Assembly (NCBI GenBank): GCA_013397795.1
Contig: VZTJ01003846.1
Coordinates: 3,135,374 to 3,199,373 of the forward strand
DNA length: 64,000 nt
Source of the DNA: Orthonyx spaldingii
Taxonomy: Eukaryota > Chordata > Aves > Passeriformes > Orthonychidae
Direction of reading: 5' to 3'
The position numbers were made by a program, and so were the translations under genes. How positions within the stretch are numbered: position 1 is the first letter of the stretch; each line of letters begins with the position of its first letter. The notes below the pieces were generated by a model that saw only the letters and a list, made by a program, of their open reading frames with translations, ran no database searches and was not told the origin of the DNA. Below are positions 27,101 through 37,466 of this stretch, in pieces.

Positions 27101-28060
27101 ATGCAGACCTTTTGCTTCAGCCATAGGGATAATCAAATTACTCTTTAGCATGGTGCATAAAACAGAGGAATTGATTCCCATACACTGCTTACTTAAGATT
27201 CTGTCAAACTGTCAGTAAGCATGTGGAAAAATTAAGGCTTTTATAACTAACCAATACTAAAGAAACAAGATGGGGTTTGCAATGCATCCTCTTAAAAAAT
27301 AAACAAATGTTAAGCACTGCCATTAGGTGCCAGACATATTGCACATTTTAAACATGTTCTAACCAGATCCTGGGATTTTGGTGTAACGTAGTTGAAAGAG
27401 AAGACATTCCAGAAACAACCTTGGTCTTGCAACCCAACTCCTATTTTCAAAATGGATTTAAACACTTTCAGTTTTGAAAATCAGGAACAGAGCTCCAAAG
27501 GCTCTGGAATATTGTTCAGTAGTATAATCACTCTTATGTTTCTCTCTAGCCTGAATAAAAGCTAAGAGTCCCAAATGGGATTCCAAAATTCCCATTTATG
27601 AAAGATGATATATTTAAAAATGCCCTTGCAGTAATAGATACAGAAATACTGTCATATTTCCACAGGAACACCCTTGTGTGCTTTCTGCCTTCCTCCTCCA
27701 CAGGACAAGTCAGCCTCATGGTACAGTGTGTGCAATAAAAAAAGGTTTTGTGAAAAATGATCAGAATTTCTGAAATGTTGCATGATATTTTCTGATTTTT
27801 TAAAAGTAAAATAGACAAACCATTAAGAACCTGTATACACTGAAAAAAATCACACAAAAAAGAATATAAAATTGAAGATGGGTCCATTTCTCTTCCTCTA
27901 ATATGTAAAACTCCTGCATTTTAAAACCTGCCATTTGACTTTCCATACTTAAAAATTAAACAACGAATATATTTATTATACCAAGGTTACATGATCAATT
28001 GAAAAAAATTTACCTATTTTCTTTAAAATTATGAGCAATGTGCCATCCAGTTTTTTCTAA
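21126..28060. other. AT-rich non-coding DNA
   Basis: No gene is recognised. A T run occupies about 21317-21330. The 121-codon frame at 21389-21754 has one hydrophobic segment (residues about 33-48) and several cysteines but no family signature. A small tandem repeat lies at 22473-22511. The other frames (for example 24155-24556, 133 codons; 24895-25260, 121 codons; 27546-27887, 113 codons) look like chance. Confidence 0.65.
22473..22511. repeat. three perfect copies of a 13-base tandem unit
   Basis: The unit TTCCCTGTACTTC occurs three times head to tail without a mismatch. Perfect identity suggests a young slippage or duplication event and a site likely to vary in copy number between individuals. 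Confidence 0.85.
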
Positions 28061-28120
28061 AAAAAAAACCCAAACAAACCCCCCNNNNNCACTCCAAACC
28101 CCCCAAATTCCCCAAGTTAA
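28061..28120. other. assembly gap in an A/C-rich tract
   Basis: Five unresolved bases (N at 28085-28089) interrupt a tract of A runs and C runs. The flanking simple sequence is the likely reason the assembly failed here, and the real missing length may differ from five. Confidence 0.95.
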
Positions 28121-30099
28121 AAAGAAATTATAATCTCTGTACTTAGGACTGCGATTTTTGAACGCCATTCCCCTGGAGCACAGGCTCTAGTCCCGCAGCC
28201 TGAGTCACGTCTCCCGGGTGGAGCCCTGCTCTGGCCAGCACAGCCTTGCTTGTTCCCCATGGCAGGCAGGAGCAGGCTCCACACATGCCCTCTGCATGGC
28301 TTTGACACATGCTCACTTTTCAGAGGCTCAGATGGGATGCAGAGCTTCCAGAGAGGAGCTCGCTCTTCTATCCTACTCACTGATGCACACAATGAAGTTT
28401 GTCTGCCTCTCAAGATAATCTCTGCAACAGAGCTGGCCTTATTTTGCTATTTGTGAAGCCCTTCATTAGCAAAACTAGGACTTCTCTGGATAGAAGAAGT
28501 ATAAATAAAAAATCTTCCTATATTAATATTTGCTTGTGTAAACTCAGCATTTTTTCCATAGGGCTCGATCATGGCCTTGAGGAACCTTGTCCCTGAACAC
28601 TCATGGCCTAAATCAAAAGAAACATGGACTTCGTGAAGTGCAAATTTTAATGGGGTCCAGCCACAAAAACCTCAGTGTTTATACACTGAAACAAAAGAGA
28701 GCAGTGCTGGGACAAAGTCTGGAAGGGAAAGCAGCTCCAATATCCTCATTGCTACACTGCGGATTACTGTTATCCTATCATTCATCTATATGAAAACACC
28801 AACTAGTTCCAGGTCTTGATGCCTCAGCATCCAATTTTTCTACTTTGAAGGGCTTTTGCCTGCACTGGAATTTACAGCTGGGAGGAATGGACCATGAACT
28901 AAGTCCATACGGCAAACTTTGGAGTAAGGCAAAGGCAGGAACATCTGCTGCCATCATGAACAGCTTGTTGGCTGGGTTCAGCTACAGAGGAGTGCCAAGC
29001 AACTGATCTGCTTTCCCATCTCACTGGTTTGGCTGGAAGACTCCATGTCAATTAATCTAAACCACCCAATACACTGAGCACAGTCTATTTGCTCTGGGAA
29101 GGACTGATCACAAAGGCATTATTTAGATTGATTTCTCCAGAAAGTGAAGATTTAAGGATCTGTCTTTGCATTCTGAGAACCACATTCCTCAAATCACAGC
29201 TTTTTTGTCACAGTCTTTTAACTTTAGATTTACTGCCCATTTTACTGCTATTTGATTCTGTTTTAATACAATTTGGAGGGTTTTTTCCCTGTAAATTGTA
29301 CTCATTTTAACACTAAGACATAAATCCTACTTTCATTTGTGAAAATGGAAAACACTTTTTTATTTTCTGTCGATTCGTAGTGTATTTATCCTCTCCTAAG
29401 TGTTTGCCTTTTTAAGGCAAAAATAGGAACCACTTGGTTAGCTCACAACCTAAATATGCAGAACACTCATGCATTCCTCAAACCATCTTCAAATGACTTT
29501 TACTAAAATTGTAAAGATACTATATTTAAAATACACATAATCTATAGCTTAGGTGACAGATTGCTACATTGCTAAGGAGGACTATTTTCCTTAATGACTT
29601 ACTGCATGGGCCTCTGGTAAAAGTGGAACCATTGTGTCTTAGTTTTCCTATCCCTCTACAGTGGTCATAATGTTTATCCCCCTGCCTTGCTGAAGCATTT
29701 GGAGGAATGCTTAATTAGCATACCCTTGTGCTGTGCTTTAGGTAACATACATTGAAAGGATACCTAGCCTGTTTTACCCACCCGAATACAAACCAAATTT
29801 TCTGGATGATGAAACTTTATAGACATGTGTTAAGCAGTTCTAGAATGAACATGACTTACTGGTGAAGTGACCTTGTTTCACTGATAGCCTTAATTCCATA
29901 GACTAATGGAACTAATTTTCCTCTCTGTCCTTTCGTCTTCAATGCTTTTTAAAGAAAAGTACATGGAAAGCTCAGAGTGGATTTGTTGTATGGGGTTTCT
30001 TTAAACAAACAAACAAGCCAACCCACCATCCCCTACAATATCACCCATCAGTATACTGCGAGAACAAAGACGGCACTGATGCAGCCTGACCTGCCCAAC
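28121..30099. other. non-coding DNA, no gene recognised
   Basis: A modest GC-richer stretch lies at about 28150-28350 with overlapping frames on both strands, none recognised. The remainder is AT-rich. The A/C-rich stretch at about 30000-30030 borders the CR1 copy that follows. Confidence 0.6.
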
Positions 30100-30757
30100 C
30101 AGCAGCCTTGCAGAAAAGCCCTGTGGGCTCCTGTTGAACAAGTGGAATGTGGGCCAGCAATGCACCCTTGCAGTGGCAGAGATTGGCTTTATACCAGCTT
30201 GCATGAGCAAGATAATACCCAGCAGGTCTAGAGAGAAGTGTTTTCTCTTTTCTCTAAAATCTGAAATCACATGCAAACCACTGTGTCCAGTTTGGCCACA
30301 CGTCACAAGAGAAATACTCATAAAGTACTGAGAAATGCAGCAGAGGCTGGGCCCAAGCCAAACGCTGCCACTCCTGCTTACCCAGTGTCGTTGGTTTACC
30401 CCACACTACACCCTGCACAAAAGAAGGCAGAAGGGGAACCTAATCAGTCTTCACCTACCTAAAGCAGGAATGTAGAGAAGACACAACCTAACTTTACTCA
30501 GAGATGAATGACAATGGGCAAGAGCCAGCAGTCACAAATTGCAACAAGAGAAACTCTGTCTAGACAGAAAGACAAAATTCTTCACAGTAAGAGTGGCTCA
30601 GCACTGAAAGGGGAGCCCAGAGAATTAGCACCCCTGAAGATAGTCACAAGTGGACAGGGCTTGATCCACCTTTGAAATTATCCCTGCTTCAAGTATGCAG
30701 CAGAGACTAAATGGTTTCCATAAACCCCTTTCAACTTAAATTATTATGTGATTATAT
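30100..30757 (+). mobile_element. CR1 LINE, old 3' portion (end of ORF2 plus 3' UTR)
   Basis: The + strand follows, in order, the familiar avian CR1 3' sequence. CCTTGCAGAAAAG-type sequence comes near 30105, then ATGTGGGCCAGCAATG near 30147, GTGTCCAGTTTGG near 30283 and AGAAGGCAGAAGG near 30422. These are followed by TGTAGAGAAGACA near 30470, CAGCACTG...GCCCAGAGA near 30600-30620, and a terminal CCTTTCAACTTAAATTATTATGTG-like end near 30728-30751. CR1 elements encode an endonuclease/reverse transcriptase and insert with 5' truncation, so a 3' fragment is the normal form. No reading frame survives, and many substitutions and indels mark it as an old insertion. The identification rests on my memory of the CR1 consensus; the 5' edge is approximate. 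Confidence 0.85.
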
Positions 30758-31952
30758 AATATATGACTAACAAGAGGCATCATTAATGTTCCCATTATTT
30801 GTTCTCTCCTCTCTTTCTCCCACCCCCTCCTTTCCCTAAGGGACATTGGCTTGGGAAGATGCACATAATTGTGTAAGAATATTCTCAGAAGCACACACGG
30901 TGCATGTAAGGTGTCAAGTATGAAACACTGGTGTTGGCAAAGAGCCAGGTGCCAAAATATAAACTTCTAGAGCTCAGCTGGATTTTTGACTTGTCAGATC
31001 TGTTTCGTAATTGCTGTTTATCCACATTCTTTTTTGCTGACATATATCTGCTGTCTTGCGGTCCCCACTGATTTAGCAGGTCATTCTGTGTCTGTAAGGA
31101 ATTGTATAATTAAATACTGTGATTTAATCCCTTAAAACACATTAATGCTATTTGCCAGTAAAGTTAGGCATGGGAAAGATGACATTTTCAGGGTCTGTAT
31201 TTATGCATTAGCTTTACATGTTTAAATGAATATAAGTGTCTTTTTGGGCCTGTCCCCAGAGGTAAGTATATTTAAAATGAACATCATTCAGGAATAGCTT
31301 AGTAGAAAAATTTACATTCCAAAATCAGAATGCCTAAGTTTTGGAAATTACTTAAATGCACTCTCCAAAGTATGAAAACTTGGTATTAAGATGATACTCT
31401 TATTTTTAATAAGCATGTCTACCTACAGAAATTTAACCAGTAATATTTATCTGAAATAAATATTCCTTCGTTATTGCTGAGACAATTATTATCCAGACAC
31501 ATAATACTACTCTAGAGTCTATACATTCAAATCCAGTTAAAAAAAAGCCAAAGTTCAAGTACAAATAAATTAATCATATTGCTATACTTTAGCACAATGT
31601 CTAATGTTACAGGTTAGGTAACAGACTGCTTCAGTTCCTCCCAGGGTAGATGGAGGATGCCTCCTCCAATGGACTTCCAAGACTTTTCAGGCATTTCCAG
31701 ATCTCCCATTTCAGCCTAGGAAGACAGATGACTTACAATTGCCAGATAAATGCAATTGCACTACTAACAAAGCACAAGTAGACTCAGAAAAAAAAGTGAA
31801 AGTCAGACTGGTAATAGTTATGTTTCTTTGAAGAAACATCAGTCTGATATTTTGTATTCAAGTTCCAGCTCAGAGGCAGGAAAACTTTTATGGCTAAGTT
31901 ATTAACTCCTGGAAACAGAGCTCTGTAATAGAAATGTTGACAGATGCTTTAG

Positions 31953-31980
31953 TATAGCAGTGCTATTGGGCACTGCTATA
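31953..31980. repeat. perfect inverted repeat, 11-base arms
   Basis: TATAGCAGTGC (31953-31963) and GCACTGCTATA (31970-31980) are exact reverse complements with a six-base loop. A further GATG/CATC pairing just outside is possible with an asymmetric bulge. As RNA this would fold into a short hairpin, but the stem is too short for a typical microRNA precursor. Confidence 0.7.
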
Positions 31981-33040
31981 GTCATCAGTTTTAATGCGAG
32001 CTGTTAATATCACCTCGATCAAAATGGTTGCCCTGGGCTGACATCTCGGGCTGTGCACAGGTGCTCTCAGCCAAAAATGTAATGAAGGTTATTACATTAT
32101 CAATGAGGCACAGATGTACATCCTGTCTGAACTCAAGGTGGTGTTACTGCCAAGCAGCATCTCTTTGGGCAGGTCCCAGGTCTGTTTATATCAATATGCT
32201 GTTCCAGCTCAGTGAACCCAAGCACAGCCTTCTGCTTCTCTGTAGCACTGCTAGGGAGAGAAAGAGCAACTTTTATGAATGCAAGAGTGATGTACCCCTG
32301 ACGTGCAGGTGGGTCACAAAAATTAAAACCAAATAGTAATATAGTCTTGAACATGGAATTAATGCATTTGGGTCTGGGTTGCTTCAGTGTTTCAGAACAG
32401 TTCCTCCTTTTCACCAAGCACAGTAACAATATTGGCTTGAGGGAAAACTCTCACATCTTTGTTCCCTCTTCTTTTTCTCACCTGAAATCTGATGTACTAT
32501 TTATTTGATTTGCATGTTTTCCAAACCATGCTTTATACTTTGCTCTATAGTGCTCATGCTCACTTACATCACTCTACAGATCAAGCAAGCAAGCCATGTC
32601 TCTATTTTTTTAAAGCATGTCTTGGTTTTATAATAAATATACACAAAATTTTAAGGCACTTCCTGAGTAATGGGATCTGTAGTGGTAGATATGGATACTA
32701 TGACAGGTTACATTTCTACTGAGTTAACACCTGGACATTCAGAAGCCAACTTGAGATGAGCCAACCCCTCTGCTGAAGCCATCCTTTTTCCTTTGCCCTC
32801 CTAGGACCCCAGCCTGAAGGATGCAGTACTGCAAGAGGGATGATGTAAATGAGAAATGGCATCTCATCAGGACAAAGAGCACATTTGCTTTAGCAGAGGA
32901 TGATGACTGCTCACAGATCTCAGCTGGCACAGTGATGTTACTGTGCTCCCCAGAACCTTATGTGATACCTGGAAACACTTACATGTAGGTAAAGGAGCCA
33001 AGCAAGCATCCCAAATTCTATTTATATGAAAGACTGAGGG

Positions 33041-33085
33041 TGTGTATATATGTGTATGTATATACACAGATGTGTACATGTGTGC
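33041..33085. repeat. alternating purine-pyrimidine TG/TA/CA tract
   Basis: An imperfect run of TG, TA and CA dinucleotides, reading TGTGTATATATGTGTATG and onward. It is an ordinary impure microsatellite. Confidence 0.7.
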
Positions 33086-33566
33086 ATCCACAAGGGAAAG
33101 AGAGCTGGACAAAGCAGCCTTGCTCAGCCATCCTAAATGTAATTCCTGATGAATTGTGCCTGGAGAATGATGAATGTGCTGCCTCCCCCATAGCTTTCCT
33201 CTTCATCTTTGTCCACTTCAGTCTTTACCAACAAATGTAATCACAGTGCTGAAGTCGAATTATTTGTGGTTTCACAACTGTCCATCTGTAACTCAAGGAC
33301 AGACAAAGATGAATCCTCTCCACCAGACTGCATCTAGGACCCCTAGCACTGATCCAAAATTAATCACAGACTGGATGGGCTCTGTGCCAAAATGCCTGGC
33401 ACAGTATTGTGCAGGTGACACCGGTGATTCTCTGGCATTAACATCTGTGCACTAGAACCATGCTGGAAGCTGAGTCACTACAACCAGAGAACAACATGAA
33501 GCATGAATAGTGGAGGCAACCAAAGCAGAGCACAGGCTGCAGTGTGACAGCAAAAGGTAGAGATAG

Positions 33567-33640
33567 GTACCATAGATTTAGAGGTTAAGACATGACTGGA
33601 TCATTCAACTCTGGTCCTGGACACTGCAAAGTACAAATTA
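33567..33640 (-). mobile_element. possible very old CR1-like 3' end
   Basis: The + strand reads CATAGATTTAGAGGTTAAGACATGACTGGATCATT and so on. In its order of words this resembles the reverse complement of an ancient amniote CR1 3' terminus. The similarity is loose and short, so I give it only a low probability. Confidence 0.2.
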
Positions 33641-34914
33641 AGCTCTGTCTCCCAGATATTCCCACCAAAGCAATGTTTGGAAGTGATCTGACAAATCAAC
33701 CTGAAAATGCAGCAAGGCAAGAAATCAATGAGTTTGATGGTTTGAGCTTTGAAATAGAATTTACGTGATTATTTTCTTTAAAAAATATCAGCCTATTTTT
33801 TTTGTAAAGGATTGGATGACTGTGATAAGCAAAGCTATATATATGTGAGCAATACTAAGACTGGAAGCTAAGACAGGAGCTACTGCTTCAGCCAAGCAGA
33901 AGCCACAGAGCACTGTTTTTGAGTCAGGAGATGAGGGCTGTTTTATTTCTAACGAGTGTAAAGCTGCGCTCCCTCATGCCTCCTTAGTCGAATGCCTCAG
34001 TGGAAAAATGTTATATGAATGGAGATGCTCTTCTGCATTTCTCAGCAGCAAGTATAGGGTAATCTTGTTTCAGTTTTCTCTGGCTACCCTAGCATGTTCC
34101 TGTATTCTTGTTACTGTCCAAGTGGAAAGAAGTCAATCTTCTTAGTATGCACAGACCTCCCATCTGCCAGCAGGCAGTCTATGTAAGTCTACATGCCTCA
34201 CGCCTGGTTTCTGTAAGCATGCACACACAAACCCTGATCTAAACCTGAAAACAGTTCCCTACAAGATTTTAATGTTCTTGACCCATTTATACATTTTTTG
34301 CAAGACTTCATAGCAGACAGATAGCAAAATCCACTGCAAGTGACCCAATTATGTCCTAGAGGAAACTTATGTTGGGAGTAATTGCTACAAAGGAAGTAAG
34401 TGTTCAGCTGTCATAATCTGAATAACTTTCAACCTGGAGCTGAAGGGCTAAGGGCAGACCTTTATTGCTGGCGCTTTTCCACAGCTGCCACTTTTATTTG
34501 CTCTCTGCTCTTCTGACTCTCTCTGCCACAAATCCTGTACAGTGTCCCAGAAGGGGTGGAACAGCACAGTCTGGTTCATGAGGAAATTCATCAGAACATT
34601 CTAAAGCACCTTCTCCCTAATCATTACATACATATGAAACAGGCAACCCCCAACTTTATCTACAGAAAATGCAGACCAGCACTTCAAAACAGCAGGAGCA
34701 GCAGCAGTTAAAGTTTCCTCCGCACCCCAATATAACAGATTGCTTAACAGGAAATTACACTGTGATCTCCTTAAATGAAATATAATACTCTGATTAGCAA
34801 GCAACGCTTTGTTTAAAAATAGGAAGTTTCCAGCTCAGTTTTCTTCAATAATAGTAAAGAATACTGTAAGTTGATGATAACATATAGTAATGTCAAGGAA
34901 AGCAAAACTCCTGA

Positions 34915-35157
34915 TCACAGAATCATAGATTTGTCCAGGTAGACAACAGTCACAGCCCTTCCCTCATCCAAGAAGTGGGTCGCCTTATCATGGAAGGAGA
35001 TGGAGTTGGCCAAGCAGGACCTGCCTTTCACACACGCAAGCTGGCTGAGCCTGATCCCGTGGTTGTCCTGTATGTGCCACATGATGGCACACAGGATGAT
35101 CTGTTCCATGACCTTCCTTGGCAGCCAGGTCAGACTGACAGGCCTGTAGTTCTCCAA
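34915..35157 (-). pseudogene. CR1 ORF2 reverse transcriptase remnant
   Basis: This 80-codon frame covers the conserved N-terminal part of the LINE reverse transcriptase: ENYRPVSLT, KVMEQII, an R-S-C-L element and VYLD of motif A. In the intact protein, which copies the LINE RNA at a nicked target site, the domain continues through motifs B to E, including the catalytic F/YxDD box. Here it stops after VYLD because of the internal deletion. The same frame is open upstream to about 35250 (IYKKG), with a family-frame shift before that. This is a pseudogene, not a host gene. Confidence 0.85.
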
Positions 35158-35265
35158 ATTCTTCTTCCGACCTTTCTTGTAGATGGCATCCCATTTGCTG
35201 ACCTCCAGTTGACCAGGACCTCTGCGGTTAGTGAGGACTGCTGATAAATGATTGAAGTGGCCTTG
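34919..35265 (-). mobile_element. CR1 LINE fragment: reverse transcriptase fused to 3' terminus
   Basis: Read on the - strand, the DNA encodes the start of the CR1 ORF2 reverse transcriptase domain. An IYKKGR motif is followed by ENYRPVSLT (near 35155-35129), then KVMEQII, a K-G-[RK]-S-C-L motif and EGRAVTVVYLD (near 34967-34935), which contains the first catalytic aspartate of motif A. Upstream words (AVLTN, near 35240) are in a shifted frame relative to the family, so the copy is broken. Immediately after VYLD, where FSKAFDT is expected, the sequence jumps to ATCTATGATTCTGTGA, the CR1 3' terminal end. Most of the reverse transcriptase and the whole 3' UTR are therefore missing. The copy cannot be active. 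Confidence 0.88.
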
Positions 35266-36525
35266 ATATTGTGCAAGGAAATATTTGCTTAAGGGAGAGG
35301 CAGCAGGAGGTGAACTGACCTTCCTAAAACTTTTACTTTTTTATTTCCTTCCACCTCTCATGTGCATGTCCTTCCTCTAATAGTTTAGAAATAAAGGATG
35401 CAATCTGTATTCCAGACATTTCGCATGAATAATTTTCTCTTATCGCAGACCAGCCACTACTGTCCTTGAGTAACTACAGGCATTGCTCCAGCTCCCAGCT
35501 AGAGGAAGCATTAGGTTCATAAATACATTTTAACATTTTAAACTCAAGAACACTACAGACTCGCTTTTGCACCGAGAAAAAGAAGTAGTACATTCATCTG
35601 TGTGTTGTTAAAAGGGACCACACTCCTCAAGAATTTCGATCTGCACTGTCATACAGTAGGCTGGTTACTGTGAGTATCCCACTGGCACAGGAATCTCTTG
35701 GCCATACTAACTTCTCTGCTAAAATTACATGCCTGTGCTGGGATCTCAGGTGTGTCCCTGTGGAACAGGGGGACACACCTGCATGGGGCCTGACAGAAGG
35801 AATGCAAGGAAATTGTGGCTGCCCTCATGCCTTCCTCAGGAGCAGGGGCTGCTCTCACCTCTCCAGAAGGAATAGCCAGGTTGCCATCAGCAGCACCATC
35901 CCACCTTGGGAGCCGAGGACAGCAAAGGAAGAGAGGAAGAAATGCATAATTCACTACCTTTTTAGTTTTGTGAATGCCACAATAATATTGGCAACTCATT
36001 GTTTCAACGCTCTCAGCTGAGTCAGGATGCTGATATGCACTTTATTGATGCATGTCTGTCAAACAGCTGTCAGACTCTTCCACTTGGGTAGGCCACAATT
36101 GTTCATTAGGAGCTGATTTCTCATGGATACCTTAGACTTGACAGCTGGCAGAAAACAAACCTTGACGTCAATCCCGAAAAAAAAGAGCCATAACTTTCAG
36201 CTGTATAGACAAACTGGTAATTTTTGTGTTACTGTAAAAATTTTTGGAATAAACAGCTCTGTGTAGCTGTATCAAGTGGCAGAAAAACAGCTTTTTTCTG
36301 AAATGTGGTCCAGGAAGGCATCAAGAGTAATACTAGCCATCATATTTGGACTAATAAAGTACCCCTGTCATTACTTGAGCATAAGCAGGAAATACAAAGG
36401 AGATAGAAACAAGGTCAGGCCACTTGGAATGAATATAGAAAGGTTGTTATTGTAAGTAGGAATGGAACAAGGAAGGCCAGAACCCATCTGGAATGTACAA
36501 ACAAATGCAGCACTGGCTTGTAACT
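35266..36525. other. non-coding DNA, no gene recognised
   Basis: Overlapping frames on both strands at 35649-36020 (116 codons each) cover a GC-richer stretch and have no recognisable domain. The notable structure is the hairpin at 35747-35781. Confidence 0.55.
35747..35781. repeat. strong imperfect hairpin, 15-base-pair stem
   Basis: The left arm CAGGTGTGTCCCTGT (35747-35761) pairs with the right arm ACAGGGGGACACACCTG (35765-35781) around a three-base loop GGA. The only irregularity is a two-G bulge in the right arm. It is the most stable short hairpin I noticed in the window. No RNA gene family fits it. Confidence 0.7.
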
Positions 36526-36610
36526 AATCACAGAACCAGAGAATAGGTGGTTGGAAGAGAATAGTGGAGCCATCTGGTCTAATGTCTCTGCCTGAGCACT
36601 TTGCACAAAC
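36526..36610 (-). mobile_element. CR1 LINE, short decayed 3' end
   Basis: The + strand shows AATCACAGAACCAGAGAAT, then GGTGGTTGGAAGAGA, and CATCTGGTCTAATGTCTCTGCCTGAGCA. This is the reverse complement of the last part of a CR1 3' UTR and its terminal repeat (TTGGAAGAGACC...CATCTGGTCCAAC...CTGC in consensus). Only the terminal 80 or so bases are recognisable; the inner boundary is uncertain. Confidence 0.7.
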
Positions 36611-37390
36611 AGCCTACCTAGTTAAGGTACTAATATTTTGCCTTAAATTTTCTTACCAACTTCCAGGATCTTTCAATTACATTTTCCCTTTTCTCCTGCC
36701 TCATTGGTATCTGAAAAACCTACAAAATTCCCAAACTACCAACCATTTCAACAGAGCTATGAAATGTGAGGCCTTTTACAAATCTATGTAAGGTTGTTTT
36801 AAATTAACTGGCAACTGTTTCAGTTGCTGGGAGCTTATGCTGTTAATTCCATGAAAAAAAATATCACTGTTTAAGTATGAATAAGCTATCCAAGAAAGTC
36901 TGTAATTCTCCGTCATTTTTAATGGGTTATGGCCAAAACAAATTTACCTCTCATCACAAAACTTTCCTAGTTCCGTTGGCAATACCACTTCTCTTTCTAT
37001 TACTCCAGCCCACATTTGGGGTTGTGTTTGATTTCTTCCCCCTTAGCTAATCCAAACCATCTCCAAGTCAACACTAATCTCTTCAGAATCTTCAAAATTC
37101 ACCTTTTCATCTCCATCCTTAGAGTGCAATCCTTTACTTAATCTCTAACACATATTCCCACTTTCATTATTGCAGCCTCCATTCTTTCTTCCTAACTTCC
37201 TGTGTGCACAAAAACATACAAATCAAAGTGCTGCCAACTAAACATGTGTTTCTTGCCTGAAAATTTAATCACCTCTTTTCTTTCCTCCTCCTGTTCTGCC
37301 ATTTTTTCCTTCACCATTAGCTTTCCTTCAGAATCAAAACACACCAGCATCCTTCAAGTTCAGTATAATTCTGGGTCCTTTTAATTTATC
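36611..37390. other. non-coding DNA, pyrimidine-rich toward its end
   Basis: No gene is recognised. From about 37000 the + strand is rich in TCC/CTT words, giving short chance frames on both strands. Confidence 0.6.
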
Positions 37391-37466
37391 TTATATATAT
37401 ATATATATATATATACATACACACACACACATATAATATATATATATATACACATATATATATACT
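37391..37466. repeat. compound TA/CA microsatellite
   Basis: A run of TA dinucleotides (about 37392-37415) passes into CA repeats (about 37416-37431) and returns to interrupted TA repeats to about 37466. Such compound dinucleotide arrays are length-polymorphic and prone to assembly error. Confidence 0.95.

Larger units (their letters stand above)
30758..34918. other. non-coding DNA, no gene recognised
   Basis: The stretch 31000-31260 is AT-rich with TAAT/ATTA words and the look of conserved non-coding DNA, but this cannot be tested here. A perfect inverted repeat lies at 31953-31980 and an alternating TG/TA tract at about 33041-33085. Short frames around 32028-33455 are unremarkable. Confidence 0.55.

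Noticed and set aside
27308..27350. TTAAGCACTGCCATTAGGTGCCAGACATATTGCAC recalls the MIR SINE core.
   Set aside because: The match is only about 30 bases and gapped; MIR copies are scarce in birds and chance is likely.
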